Below are positions 15,801 to 23,496 of a DNA stretch of 31,325 nt, piece by piece (the stretch's first letter is position 1; every line of letters begins with the position of its first letter). The notes beneath the pieces are model-generated. The model had not been told where the DNA came from. It did not search any database and was given only the letters and a program-made list of their open reading frames with translations. Position numbers and translations under genes: made by a program. The stretch lies in the IMG/VR virus record IMGVR_UViG_3300025645_000289, positions 1-31,325 of that record. One strand, 5' to 3'. This stretch comes from a virus.

Positions 15801-16679
15801 TTAGTCCTCTAGTATTGGTCTAAAATGATGACGACAGTTATAGCCGCCCCTTACAATAAACGGATCGCCAGATGCCTTGCCTTTCCAACTACCCGCCCAT
15901 GTTCTCTCTATCTGTTCAGTGGTAAACACCTGATTAACATATTCCCTACAAAACGGCCTTGTATCTCTAACCGTTGTGCCGTAATACTTCCACTTGGTTG
16001 CACCTGACTCTTTACCTATAGCGGTGTTAATAGAAGCATCAAACTGCATCAAGCTATCCTGAGCCATCTGAGTGCTGTAGCGTCTAAGGTTATTACCAAC
16101 CCTATCCCTAGCATATAAGGTATGTAGCTTTTCAACTGCGGCTGCACTCTCTGCCGCATTGCCTGTTCTTGCTATATCAACTAACCGCTGTGCCTCTAAG
16201 TCGTCAGATTGAATGTATACGCCATTTACCGCATGGCGAATGGTCTTTACCGAATCAGCAAACGCTCTGCCCGTAAGGGTATTCTGATAAACCTCAGTCG
16301 CTATGACATCAAGGTACTCATTAGCAATCACCTCGAATCCTTGAAAGGATAACCGCTGTAGTTGGCTAATGACCGCAGGGCTTGCTTTTGTAAAGTCCCC
16401 GTATGTCTTTAGCATCACAGCCGCTTCAGCCGCTACGCCATTGTAGTCCCTTATCATCGCATCAACAGTGGCTAGGTACGTTTCATCAATTGCCAACCTA
16501 ATCTCGTTACGCGCAGATATAGCCCATTCTAAATCGAACAGATTACCATCCTGTAGAGGCGCAGTTGCCATAAGATCAGCAACCTTCTCTTCTAACGTCA
16601 CTAAAGCCGCCTGTAGCCTTTCTTGATGGCTATCGGCTAACTTCTCTAATGCTTCAGAATAAGCCGTATCCGCTGGCAT
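15801..16679 (-). CDS. Minor head protein (Mu gpF / SPP1 gp7-like)
   Basis: This 292-residue protein has a helical N-terminal two thirds and a conserved C-terminal about 60 residues. The latter contain RDTRPFCREYVNQVF, an aromatic and Trp-rich middle (TWAGSWKGK) and GGYNCRHHFRPI. The C and C-x-H-H positions are typical of the Phage_Mu_F head morphogenesis domain. These proteins are packaged in small numbers near the portal and can affect DNA ejection. Order portal, F-like, scaffold, capsid is standard. It starts by TAATG overlap with the portal gene. Confidence 0.88.
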   Translation of the reverse strand: MPADTAYSEALEKLADSHQERLQAALVTLEEKVADLMATAPLQDGNLFDLEWAISARNEIRLAIDETYLATVDAMIRDYNGVAAEAAVMLKTYGDFTKASPAVISQLQRLSFQGFEVIANEYLDVIATEVYQNTLTGRAFADSVKTIRHAVNGVYIQSDDLEAQRLVDIARTGNAAESAAAVEKLHTLYARDRVGNNLRRYSTQMAQDSLMQFDASINTAIGKESGATKWKYYGTTVRDTRPFCREYVNQVFTTEQIERTWAGSWKGKASGDPFIVRGGYNCRHHFRPILED

Positions 16680-18070
16680 TACTCAGCAACATCCTGCTCT
16701 GCAAACTGACCTAATACTTGCGATCCGCTTTCAATTTCAACGTGCGACTGGGCTAATGCCTCATCATCTAGGATTAGATCACTGATCTTCTTATCTATCT
16801 CTTGCATTAGGGTTACTGACTTAACGCCTGTAGAACGCATCTGCTGCAAGAATAGTAGCTCTTTATCGTAGTCACGCAGGTCAAATGCGTCTGGGTAGAA
16901 TATCTCCACATCTGGCGTGACATCCTGCCAATCACAGAACAACACCCAAAGCTGCTCTTCGGCAAGCTCCAGCAAGTCAGCCTTTTCTGATAACTTAGCA
17001 TTCAACATTTGGAACTCGGTCTGCATAGCCACGCCAGACATTACTTGAGCATCAGTCCCGCGTACAGCACCCATATGACTCATGCGATTGATTGACTCCA
17101 CCTTATCGGTTATCGATGCACGAACAGCGTCTAGGTTCTGACCGCTAGGCTGTAACTGGTAAGGTTTTAACTGTGCGTCCATATCATCGGGCAGATTAAT
17201 GATCGCACCAGCACCTGCACTAGCATCTGTTCCATATGATTTAACCAGTGTCGGGTGGTTAGAAATACGGATTAGCTGCTCGATCTCTGATAGCTCCTGA
17301 TAGATAGCTCTTTGCATATAGGACGCATCTGATATGTCACTCAGCCCTATGCCTCTGGTTATCGATCTTTGCGCAGGTAAGAACACCGCAGGGATGCGAC
17401 CCAGTACGTTGTCATCCACTTCAATCATCTTATCTAGGTCATTAACTGAGTGCCATTGCTCTACTCGGTCTTTGTACCAAACGCGGTAGTACGTCTCTGT
17501 GGTGGTCTCATCAACACGGATAACGCTTTCTCTGACCTTTAGATAGTCAAGCTCAAAGCGACCGCTGGGGGTGCGAGCGTAGTTCCAGTCAAGAACATTC
17601 TCAGGAGTGAACATCGTTACATAAGGTCTAATTTCTTGCTCTAGCTCTTCTGCTTTTGTTCCCGCTGTAGACTTAGGCTTATCCATCATTAGCCATACAT
17701 GACCATACACACTAGACCAAATCTGAGCTTCGCGCATAAATGCATCAAAGCTGCGGCCATCAAGATCAGCATCTTTTAAGAAAGAATCAAGGGCCACGTT
17801 ATTGGCTGCGCTGTTATAGGCTCTAGTAGGCGGCACGCGCCAGAGAAAGCTGCTGTAGATATGGACTATATTTTTGCAGTGGTTATCTAACGGGGTCAGA
17901 TCAAGTCTGCGGTCATAGTCATCTGTTGTTTCGGATATGTAGCGCGTGAGGTATGCGCCATTAAAGTAATCTTGCCCACCCATATAGCTGCGAACATAAA
18001 ACTCCCAGCGTGCTTCGTACTTGTCATAATCAGGGTGCGTTGTATCTGCGTTCAATCTCATCAAGTCCAC
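16679..18070 (-). CDS. Portal protein (DUF4055-type)
   Basis: This 463-residue protein starts with a helix and YEARWEFYVRSYMGGQDYF, then LDLTPLDNHCKNIVHIYSSF. VSGVAMQTEFQMLNAKLSEK (about residues 340-365) leads into the long helices of the stem and crown. These features fit the DUF4055/phage_portal family found with Mu F-like proteins. Twelve copies form the DNA channel at one capsid vertex and dock the terminase. The gene lies between terminase and head-protein genes and overlaps the terminase gene by 10 bases. The C-terminal acidic end (SQVLGQFAEQDVAE) is ordinary for portals. Confidence 0.9.
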   Translation of the reverse strand: MDLMRLNADTTHPDYDKYEARWEFYVRSYMGGQDYFNGAYLTRYISETTDDYDRRLDLTPLDNHCKNIVHIYSSFLWRVPPTRAYNSAANNVALDSFLKDADLDGRSFDAFMREAQIWSSVYGHVWLMMDKPKSTAGTKAEELEQEIRPYVTMFTPENVLDWNYARTPSGRFELDYLKVRESVIRVDETTTETYYRVWYKDRVEQWHSVNDLDKMIEVDDNVLGRIPAVFLPAQRSITRGIGLSDISDASYMQRAIYQELSEIEQLIRISNHPTLVKSYGTDASAGAGAIINLPDDMDAQLKPYQLQPSGQNLDAVRASITDKVESINRMSHMGAVRGTDAQVMSGVAMQTEFQMLNAKLSEKADLLELAEEQLWVLFCDWQDVTPDVEIFYPDAFDLRDYDKELLFLQQMRSTGVKSVTLMQEIDKKISDLILDDEALAQSHVEIESGSQVLGQFAEQDVAE

Positions 18071-19275
18071 CTTTGTGGTTGTGGTGTGGCGTATTCAGTG
18101 CGAACTGGGAACAGGTATTCCACTAAGTAGCCGAGGGCATCGTTCATATGATCGTAGCCATCTTCTTTATTGGGAATGCTTGTGCCTTCTTTGTATGTCT
18201 GCCTTTCAAGTGACTTAATCGTCTGCTTGCATTTCGGGCTGATGTACAAATGCCGTTCACCATCACTTGATAGTAAACGACTATTCACAGCGTTGATTCT
18301 ATCCCTGACCAATGCGTGTGAGTTCTTCGCCTTAACGCTAAATCCTGCGTTTTGTAAGATCGACAAATCTGTGCGACCACCAGCAGAGGTTTTCCGCTGT
18401 CTTGATGCTGGGTCTGGATAAACAATTATATTGCGTCTAGGGTAGCGGTCTACTATCTCCGCAACCATTTCATCGGTGTTAGACCCGTACATGACTATCT
18501 CGTCAACGGCAATCAGCGTCCCGCCTTTACGAATACAGATAACGGCAGACATTGGGTCTAAATTGAAGTCCATCCCAATGTGGAGTGTACCACTATCGTC
18601 ATCAATCGCCAATACAGACTCTTCTCGGTTAAACCCATAGTAGATCAGGCCAGCATAGGTTACGAATGCAGCCTCATACTCTTGCTTGAAGGTTCGCTCA
18701 TCTAGGTCTTGACGGGCAGCGTCAATCTCTTCCTGCGGTACGTTGCCACCATCGAGAGTCGTATACTGGAAAGACTCCCAATCCTCTGCGCCATCTTTGC
18801 CTCTAGCCCATAGATCATAGAAGTGATTCCTGCCTTTAGGCGTACCAATAAAAAGCGCACCCCCTTTTCTGTCAGATAGGCTGGGGCGTATAACCTCATA
18901 CCATGCCTCTGGGCGCATATCAGCAAACTCGTCAAGGACAACAAAGTCCAAAGCTCGTCCGCGCAGGTTGTTTGGCTTCTCGGCTCCTTTGAGGCTAATC
19001 ACTGACCCATTGATTAAACGCAGTGTTAGTGAGCTTTCGTTAGTCTTTGATATATACTCATGCGGGATAGTATGGATAAGCATCTGCCAAGCAATCTCTT
19101 TGGCAGACCCGTAGGTAGGCGCTACATACCAAACATTCTTATTCTTGCCTGATACTGCTGCCCTTAACAATGCACCTGTAGATAGGAACGTCTTGCCGAA
19201 TCGTCTGCCAGCCACGACAGAAACAAACCTAGCATTACTAATGAATATTTCAGTCTGAGGTTTGGTTAATTGCAT
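18061..19275 (-). CDS. terL: Terminase large subunit (packaging ATPase-nuclease)
   Basis: This 404-residue protein has both terminase domains. ATPase: Walker A AGRRFGKT at 22-29, Walker B VVLDEFAD at about 112-119 with D115-E116, and a coupling motif FIGTPKGRN at about 142-150. RNase H-like nuclease: GMDFNLDP (D236), an acidic VDEIVMYG region (about 257) and a last metal site DHMNDALGY (D375, D379). It drives DNA into the prohead and cuts the concatemer. It overlaps the small-subunit gene by 26 bases and the portal gene by 10. Packaging type cannot be told from motifs alone. Confidence 0.96.
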   Translation of the reverse strand: MQLTKPQTEIFISNARFVSVVAGRRFGKTFLSTGALLRAAVSGKNKNVWYVAPTYGSAKEIAWQMLIHTIPHEYISKTNESSLTLRLINGSVISLKGAEKPNNLRGRALDFVVLDEFADMRPEAWYEVIRPSLSDRKGGALFIGTPKGRNHFYDLWARGKDGAEDWESFQYTTLDGGNVPQEEIDAARQDLDERTFKQEYEAAFVTYAGLIYYGFNREESVLAIDDDSGTLHIGMDFNLDPMSAVICIRKGGTLIAVDEIVMYGSNTDEMVAEIVDRYPRRNIIVYPDPASRQRKTSAGGRTDLSILQNAGFSVKAKNSHALVRDRINAVNSRLLSSDGERHLYISPKCKQTIKSLERQTYKEGTSIPNKEDGYDHMNDALGYLVEYLFPVRTEYATPQPQRWT

Positions 19276-19630
19276 TGTTGTCTAAAATAATATTAATCGG
19301 GGGTATCTCTTGAACCTCTGCTTCCTGCTCTTTCCAGCCAGCTTGGGTTTTTAGATAAAAGATGTTAGCCGCCACGTTACCCTTTTTGGCTAATTGTATA
19401 AGGTTAGACCCCATACTAGCGCACTGTTTAACCCTGCCTTTTTTATAAGCGTCAGAAACTTCAGGCTGTCTTTCCTCTATAGCCCGCAAGGTTGTTTCGG
19501 AAATGCTAAAGTAATCAGCGATCTGGCCTTTAGTAAGCACAGCGGCCAATGCTTCAAGTTGGGTTATTTGCTCTGGCGTAAACTCAATAATAGGTCTACC
19601 GCCACCATCACCTTGATTACCTATCTTCAT
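19250..19630 (-). CDS. terS: Terminase small subunit
   Basis: This 126-residue protein has an N-terminal helix-turn-helix. FTPEQITQLEALAAVLTKGQ leads into IADYFSISETTLRAIEERQP, which reads as a homeodomain-like recognition unit for the packaging site. A helical oligomerisation part (KGRVKQCASMGSNLIQLAKK) and a flexible end follow. The central GNVAANIFYLKTQAGWKE is a very common small-terminase motif. It comes directly before the large subunit with an overlapping start and two bases after the ABC-GNAT gene. Confidence 0.87.
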   Translation of the reverse strand: MKIGNQGDGGGRPIIEFTPEQITQLEALAAVLTKGQIADYFSISETTLRAIEERQPEVSDAYKKGRVKQCASMGSNLIQLAKKGNVAANIFYLKTQAGWKEQEAEVQEIPPINIILDNNAINQTSD

Positions 19631-19632
19631 AA

Positions 19633-20724
19633 TTATCCTACAAATTCAAATGATGCAGTTAATCTATCAGCTGAAACCTTTTTTCTAATTGCCGTGACCC
19701 CAGAAATACTTTCATGTGCAGCTGTTCTGCCGACTGATACTCTACTTGGCTTTCTAGCCATGATCCAATTTTTAGATGATTGTAATCCATGTATAAAATT
19801 AGGTGCTGATGTAACTAATCTAACTCTAAATCCATTATTTTTATATTGTTTAGCCATTTCAGACATAAATCTACCACCTAAACCTATACCTTGATAATCA
19901 GGTTTGACAACAATTCTATGTATTCTTTTAAAATTCTTTACTTTTGGATGAGGAAAATGCAAAAAACTACACCATGCTACAGGTTCACCACCTATTTCAG
20001 CTATATATTTATGCGCAGCATTATGATGATCTGCACTTAAATAATGAAACTCTTTAAATAATTCCCATTCTTTTCCTGATGCTTTTCTGATTTTAACCTC
20101 AATATCGGGTCGCCTAAGTGACCTCCGATAAAATTGTTTTTCATTGGCATCATATACCCAATTTGGCTCTAACCATTCCTCAATATCATAATGACAAGAT
20201 ACCGCTATAAATTGTTTGTTTTCTCGTCTAATATATTTTTGAATTGCTGCACTACCTATTTTGGCAACTTGACGATCTACAACTGATGTAAATTCATCAT
20301 AAAGAATGGGTTTATCCGATTCTAAAATGATTCGTGCTAATTCGGCTCTCATTTTTTGACCATTAGATAAAACACTAAATGGCTTCAGCCAGTCTGGAGG
20401 ACTAGAAAATCCCACTTTGCTTAATGCTTCAGTAATTTGCTTTGGCGATAAATTTTCTGCAAAATCATCTATTACCGTTCTATCAGTCCATTCAAACCCA
20501 TTAAATAATTCGAAGTCTTTAAATACATTCTTTGCTATTGTAGTTTTACCTGAACCAGAAGCACCAACAATTAACCCTATATTCCAATCCATATCTTCAA
20601 TAGGAATATTGATATCAAATTCTTTGCGAACAACAGATGTGTCATAATCAAATTGCCCCTTTACTTTTTCCACTCTAAAAGACGATGGTATTTTGCTTTC
20701 TATTACAAACTTTGAACTTGGCAT
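19633..20724 (-). CDS. ABC ATPase fused to a GNAT acyltransferase (COG2401-like); candidate DNA-modification protein
   Basis: This is a 363-residue two-domain protein. The ABC ATPase (about 20-205) is complete: Walker A GASGSGKTT (54-62), signature LSNGQ (119-123), Walker B ILYDE (140-144), D-loop SVVD (147-150) and switch His178. The GNAT domain (about 208-363) has FHYLS (226-230), a strand pair at 239-256 and the CoA loop QGIGLG (278-283). There is no membrane segment, so it is not a transporter. The build matches COG2401, an ABC ATPase joined to a predicted acetyltransferase. The DNA is visibly more AT-rich than its neighbours (17 and 20 G+C per 60 bases at 20041-20100 and 20521-20580, against 30-31 at 18061-18120 and 18721-18780). 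It overlaps the ParB-like gene by 22 bases. Role in DNA modification is inference. Confidence 0.85.
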   Translation of the reverse strand: MPSSKFVIESKIPSSFRVEKVKGQFDYDTSVVRKEFDINIPIEDMDWNIGLIVGASGSGKTTIAKNVFKDFELFNGFEWTDRTVIDDFAENLSPKQITEALSKVGFSSPPDWLKPFSVLSNGQKMRAELARIILESDKPILYDEFTSVVDRQVAKIGSAAIQKYIRRENKQFIAVSCHYDIEEWLEPNWVYDANEKQFYRRSLRRPDIEVKIRKASGKEWELFKEFHYLSADHHNAAHKYIAEIGGEPVAWCSFLHFPHPKVKNFKRIHRIVVKPDYQGIGLGGRFMSEMAKQYKNNGFRVRLVTSAPNFIHGLQSSKNWIMARKPSRVSVGRTAAHESISGVTAIRKKVSADRLTASFEFVG

Positions 20725-21245
20725 GAATACCCCTTCTCTAATAATTCATTATAGACCCTTTCCTGATGACCTTCGTTTTCACAGCTAACAATAATGTTAA
20801 ATACCTCATAATATGATTCTTCTTTTAAATCGCCAGAATCTTCAGATAATCCATCAATAATGTTCGCTAATTCCTGATCATCAAACCCCAATAACGATAA
20901 ATCTATATTTTGCGCTATATTTTCTACTTCTATTTTTAATAACTCATAATCCCAGTCAGCATTTAAAGCTAATTTATTATCAGCTATAACATATGCCTTT
21001 CTCTGGGCCTCTGTAAAGCCCTTTAAGGCAATTGTCGGCACCTTATCCATACCTAGCAGTTGTGCAGCTTGTAGCCGCCCATGCCCTGCTATAATGCCGT
21101 TATCCTCGTCTATAAGGATTGGGTTAGTAAAGCCGAACTCTTTTATACTGGCAGCGACTTGCTGTACTTGTTTCTCGCTGTGCGTTCTTGAGTTATTAGA
21201 ATAAGGGATTAGTTCCCCTGTTTGCTTCCATTCAATAGACTCCAT
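20703..21245 (-). CDS. ParB/sulfiredoxin-fold domain protein
   Basis: In this 180-residue protein residues about 10-80 form a ParB N-terminal-like domain. LIPYSNNSRTHSEKQVQQVA is followed by SIKEFGFTNPILIDEDNGII and AGHGRLQAAQLLGMDKVP; GHGR corresponds to the GxRR/GHGR phosphate-binding motif. Residues about 85-180 carry the IADNKLAL extension seen in phage ParB proteins linked to DNA methylases, and a short C-terminal domain (FNIIVSCENEGHQERVYNEL). No methyltransferase motifs are present. The domain can bind or hydrolyse nucleotides or load on DNA. Coupling with the ABC-GNAT gene suggests both work on DNA together. It starts by TAATG overlap with the acidic protein upstream. Confidence 0.82.
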   Translation of the reverse strand: MESIEWKQTGELIPYSNNSRTHSEKQVQQVAASIKEFGFTNPILIDEDNGIIAGHGRLQAAQLLGMDKVPTIALKGFTEAQRKAYVIADNKLALNADWDYELLKIEVENIAQNIDLSLLGFDDQELANIIDGLSEDSGDLKEESYYEVFNIIVSCENEGHQERVYNELLEKGYSCQVQSL

Positions 21246-21499
21246 TATTGCTCCGTCCCGAATATCTCTTCTGCCATTGCTGCAAACTCCCTGAACCCTT
21301 CGTAAGGCTCAAACTCTGAAAGCTCATCGACCATGTTAGCAACGCCATCTTGCCAGTCAATAAGCTCTTCTCTGATCTTATGTCTTGGAACATCAGTGGT
21401 CATTAATGATTCAATAATCGCATCGAAGCGAATTATCTCGTCATTTAATTCCCAATCAAAGCAATCTTCAAGTGATTTAGTTAGGTTTAGGCTATCCAT
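21245..21499 (-). CDS. Small acidic protein, unknown
   Basis: I do not recognise this 84-residue protein. It is strongly acidic (DCFDWELNDEIIRFD, DELSEFEPYEGF) and helical in character, with no membrane segment and no metal motif. The ribosome-binding site is AGGGG ten bases before the ATG. Its stop overlaps the ParB-like start, so it belongs to the same transcript as the ParB and ABC-GNAT genes. It may be a DNA mimic or a partner protein of them. Both ideas are inference from charge and position. Confidence 0.62.
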   Translation of the reverse strand: MDSLNLTKSLEDCFDWELNDEIIRFDAIIESLMTTDVPRHKIREELIDWQDGVANMVDELSEFEPYEGFREFAAMAEEIFGTEQ

Positions 21500-21931
21500 T
21501 TGACACCCCTAATGTCAGTGAACTAGCGGCATTGTGCATGGTTTTTACGAAAATGTAAACTAGCTAAGGTCGTCGGCAGCGACTGCGCCAAGCGAGAGAA
21601 TTACAAAAACTATCATGTAAATTATCACTGTTTGCCCCCTTGTTGGTAAGTTAAGGCGGCATTGTATAGACGATCAGTTATGATTTGAAATGCTTGTTTA
21701 AGATAATGCTCATACCATTATTGATATGTAAAAAAACCCCCCAGCCAAGTACAAATCGGTCTGAGGGGGTGGGGGTAAGACTCGCAACGACTTTTAACGA
21801 GTCTTGGAAATAGTAGCCCGTATCGGCCCTCAGTGGGCTAACCTGAGTCAAAGGTATAAGGGAACCTCGGCCTATGCGTTTTCGCCACCAGTGCATTAAT
21901 CTGGCAAGAAAGGACTATGTTAGGCCCTCGG
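21500..21931 (-). other. 432-base gene-poor stretch: candidate structured RNA, terminator and late leader
   Basis: I find no convincing gene here. On the minus strand the right part (21931-21770) has several inverted repeats. CTCAG/CTGAG encloses GTTAGCCCA. TAGCCC/GGGCTA has a 15-base loop. AAGACTCG/CGAGTCTT (21777-21784, 21798-21805) has a 13-base loop. These end in a terminator at 21769-21730. The left part (21729-21500) leads to the late genes; TATACAAT (rc of 21660-21667) is a weak -10 candidate without a good -35. A possible 18-residue hydrophobic reading frame (21560-21616) lacks a well-placed ribosome-binding site. Confidence 0.5.
21730..21769 (-). terminator. Intrinsic terminator before the ParB/terminase operon
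   Basis: On the minus strand CCCCC(TC)AG pairs with CTGGGGG across a 16-base loop that can form an inner CC/GG pair, followed by seven T. It separates the small-protein operon on the right from the late operon on the left, so the late genes probably have their own promoter in 21500-21729. Confidence 0.65.
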
Positions 21932-22123
21932 CTAGTAAATTATAACCCCATAAACAACAAAAGCGGTCAGCAAAGCGGTCATGGTAAATAGGTGTAGCCT
22001 GTAAACTACAAGCGGTTCCTCTAGCCACTCCCTGAACCTTCTGGCCATAATCTCAGCCTTTGATCGCCTAATAGCTTTGTCAGCGTGCTTGTTAGCGTCT
22101 CTAATTAGCGTTTTAACGTCCAT
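21932..22123 (-). CDS. Small single-pass membrane protein, unknown
   Basis: This 63-residue protein has a basic helical N-terminus (ANKHADKAIRRSKAEIMARR). One hydrophobic segment near the C-terminus (about residues 45-62, FTMTALLTAFVVYGVIIY) is long enough to span the membrane. The Arg/Lys-rich side should stay in the cytoplasm. It follows the 151-residue acidic protein with overlapping stop and start. No lysis gene lies here, so it is more likely a host-interaction or superinfection-type protein; that is a guess from build and place. Confidence 0.6.
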   Translation of the reverse strand: MDVKTLIRDANKHADKAIRRSKAEIMARRFREWLEEPLVVYRLHLFTMTALLTAFVVYGVIIY

Positions 22124-22578
22124 TAGTGGCTCCCCATTACAAGTCTATCTAAATAAATTAAATCCTGATACGAGTCCATTACAAGCTCTTCCATGCTTGG
22201 CTCAAGATACATATATAACTGATGTCTAATTTCTTCAAGAAAGTCAGGTGTATCGAGTATATCCTCAAAGTCGTCCAGAGCCTCCGACAAGTAAGCATCA
22301 TTATCAACATCTTTAGCGTTCCTGTCAGCAGCATCGCGGAACATAGCGGCAGCCATCCTAGAGGTAGCGTCCTCACTGTATATCGCTTCTAATGCCAGCA
22401 AGGGCTTATCGCTAACCGTGTGAGGAAATACGTCATCCATCCAAGTCGGGTGAGTAATTAGCCAGAGAGCTATAAGTCCGTCTTTAGTCTTATCTGGCAG
22501 TTCCTGATAACTACCCTCCCACATTGGGGTTTCGTCTCGGATAAGGCCAACAGCGTCATTCAATACCTTGTAAGACAT
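22123..22578 (-). CDS. Acidic helical protein, unknown
   Basis: I prefer the ATG at 22578 (151 residues) over the GTG at 22584, because GGGGG lies seven bases upstream and the ATG overlaps the stop of the upstream 56-residue gene (TAATG). The protein is acidic and helical: VFPHTVSDKPLLALEAIYSE, a run of Asp/Glu (NDAYLSEALDDFEDILDTPD), then LYMYLEPSMEELV. No Cys/His cluster or nucleotide-binding motif is present. I do not recognise a family. It is part of a run of small genes read from the promoter at 23012. Confidence 0.62.
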   Translation of the reverse strand: MSYKVLNDAVGLIRDETPMWEGSYQELPDKTKDGLIALWLITHPTWMDDVFPHTVSDKPLLALEAIYSEDATSRMAAAMFRDAADRNAKDVDNDAYLSEALDDFEDILDTPDFLEEIRHQLYMYLEPSMEELVMDSYQDLIYLDRLVMGSH

Positions 22579-22748
22579 TAGCACACCCCCAGATTTATGC
22601 AGTCGTTGTATTCCATTGTACTAGCAGCGCAATACATGATTATGAGTATAGCCGCGCCAATCCATCCAGCGCGGTTTTCTTGTTTTTCTAACTCAGCTTT
22701 TTCAACAGTGTTTAGTTGGCTGTAAGTAATTGAGTGACGATCTAACAT
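22578..22748 (-). CDS. 56-residue single-pass membrane protein, unknown
   Basis: The gene is too short for usual cut-offs but is well supported. AGGGG lies six bases before the ATG, the frame is open for 56 codons, and its stop overlaps the next start. The product has a polar N-terminal half (MLDRHSITYSQLNTVEKAEL), then a hydrophobic segment GWIGAAILIIMYCAAS (about 29-44), and a short tail with two Cys (DCINLGVC). It looks like a small inner-membrane protein. No homologue is recognised. Confidence 0.65.
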   Translation of the reverse strand: MLDRHSITYSQLNTVEKAELEKQENRAGWIGAAILIIMYCAASTMEYNDCINLGVC

Positions 22749-22772
22749 ATTATTCCCCTTGATTTTTTGATT

Positions 22773-22788
22773 GCCCCCCGTAGGGGGC
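22773..22788 (-). other. Intercistronic GC hairpin
   Basis: A perfect 6-bp stem GCCCCC/GGGGGC with a 4-base loop TACG lies between the stop of the 51-residue gene and the ribosome-binding site of the next. No U-run follows on either strand, so it is more likely an RNA-processing or stability element than a terminator. Confidence 0.55.
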
Positions 22789-22795
22789 GGTTAAT

Positions 22796-22951
22796 TTACT
22801 CTTCCTCTTCCTCAATGAAAAAAATAACTCGAACGCTGGTGCCGTAGTTGTCAACATTCGACTCACTGTAGTTAGACTGAACATTTTTAGGCATAGCTTC
22901 AAGCCATTTGCCGAACTCTGTATCCTTATAAAGAGATTCTGTTTTATCCAT
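22796..22951 (-). CDS. 51-residue acidic-tailed protein, unknown
   Basis: This is the first gene after the promoter at 22984-23012. The ATG is preceded by AAAGG at eight bases. The product reads MDKTESLYKDTEFGKWLEAM and ends in a beta-strand pair (GTSVRVIFFI) and a run of five Glu. No membrane segment or known motif is visible. A small protein expressed first from a strong promoter is often a host-takeover factor, but nothing in the sequence proves that here. A longer frame across the same bases (22750-22995) is rejected because it runs through the hairpin downstream and is implausibly Lys/Leu/Ser-rich. Confidence 0.62.
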   Translation of the reverse strand: MDKTESLYKDTEFGKWLEAMPKNVQSNYSESNVDNYGTSVRVIFFIEEEEE

Positions 22952-22983
22952 TTTAATAACCTTTGTTTTTTGAATGTAGTTGT

Positions 22984-23012
22984 ATTAAATACCATTTGCC
23001 CGCTAAAGTAAA
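22984..23012 (-). promoter_or_regulatory. Sigma70-like promoter (copy 2 of a phage promoter module)
   Basis: On the minus strand the -35 is TTTACT (23012-23007) and the -10 is TTTAAT (22989-22984), with 17 bases between. The flanking GTTTACTTTA and the downstream CTACATTCAA (22979-22970) are identical to the promoter at 29621-29649, with the same 24-base distance between the two blocks. Confidence 0.68.
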
Positions 23013-23064
23013 CCCTTTTGTATATAATATTATGGAATGAAAAGAATCTGCTTAAAACTTTTGG

Positions 23065-23496
23065 TTATATATCACCTATGCGCCATTCCTGCTCCTTGAT
23101 CTGCTCTTTTAGTTGACGCGCAAACTGGATAACTTCTTCTCTGTCAAACTTAGGTGATGCCCTCCAAGCCAGACGCTCCATAGCCTTTACCCTTCGCTCC
23201 CCGTAGCTATCAGCCATCCACTGTCTGTAACGTAGGACATAGTGCGCCTGCTTCATGCCCCACAGGTTACAACTAGGGCATTGGGGGTGGATGTTTTCCT
23301 CGAATAGCTTAAAAACTGTTCGGCCTCTAGGTATGAAATGGCCGCCCTGCATAGCCTTGTAATGATCGATCTTGCCGCAGGTAACGCACTGGCAGTATCC
23401 GTTGTCATCACTTGCCTTTAGCCTTACAAGCCTTTGTAAGAGCTTGGCTGCCTTGTCTACTTCCTGTGCCACCGTAGTCTTTTTACGCTTCGCCAT
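23065..23496 (-). CDS. ninG: NinG/Rap-like recombination protein (HNH-type fold)
   Basis: I chose the ATG at 23496 (143 residues, GAGAGAG upstream) over the TTG at 23511. The protein has the NinG signature: YCQCVTCGK (Cys 35, 37, 40), GGHFIPRG (51-58), NIHPQCPSCN (68-77, Cys 73, 76) and a helical basic C-terminus. In lambda the NinG/Rap protein helps RecBCD or Red-type recombination and cleaves branched DNA. The Cys pairs bind zinc and the GGHFIPR/HPQC part is HNH-like. Its presence with NinB-like, annealing protein and exonuclease genes supports a recombination role. Confidence 0.9.
   Translation of the reverse strand: MAKRKKTTVAQEVDKAAKLLQRLVRLKASDDNGYCQCVTCGKIDHYKAMQGGHFIPRGRTVFKLFEENIHPQCPSCNLWGMKQAHYVLRYRQWMADSYGERRVKAMERLAWRASPKFDREEVIQFARQLKEQIKEQEWRIGDI

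Noticed and set aside
19633-20724. ABC transporter
   Set aside because: No membrane segment or permease gene is nearby and the ATPase is fused to a GNAT domain.
21560-21616. 18-residue hydrophobic peptide frame
   Set aside because: The only GGGGG is too far upstream to start it; too short to support.
21678-21896. 72-residue frame
   Set aside because: It reads straight through the terminator and the inverted repeats and has no good ribosome-binding site.
21770-21931. tRNA in the structured stretch
   Set aside because: No T-loop consensus TTCRA and no acceptor pair ending in a matching stem; the GGTTC present does not fit.
22750-22995. 81-residue frame
   Set aside because: It runs through the promoter -10 region, a GC hairpin and a better 51-residue gene; its composition is unlike a real protein.
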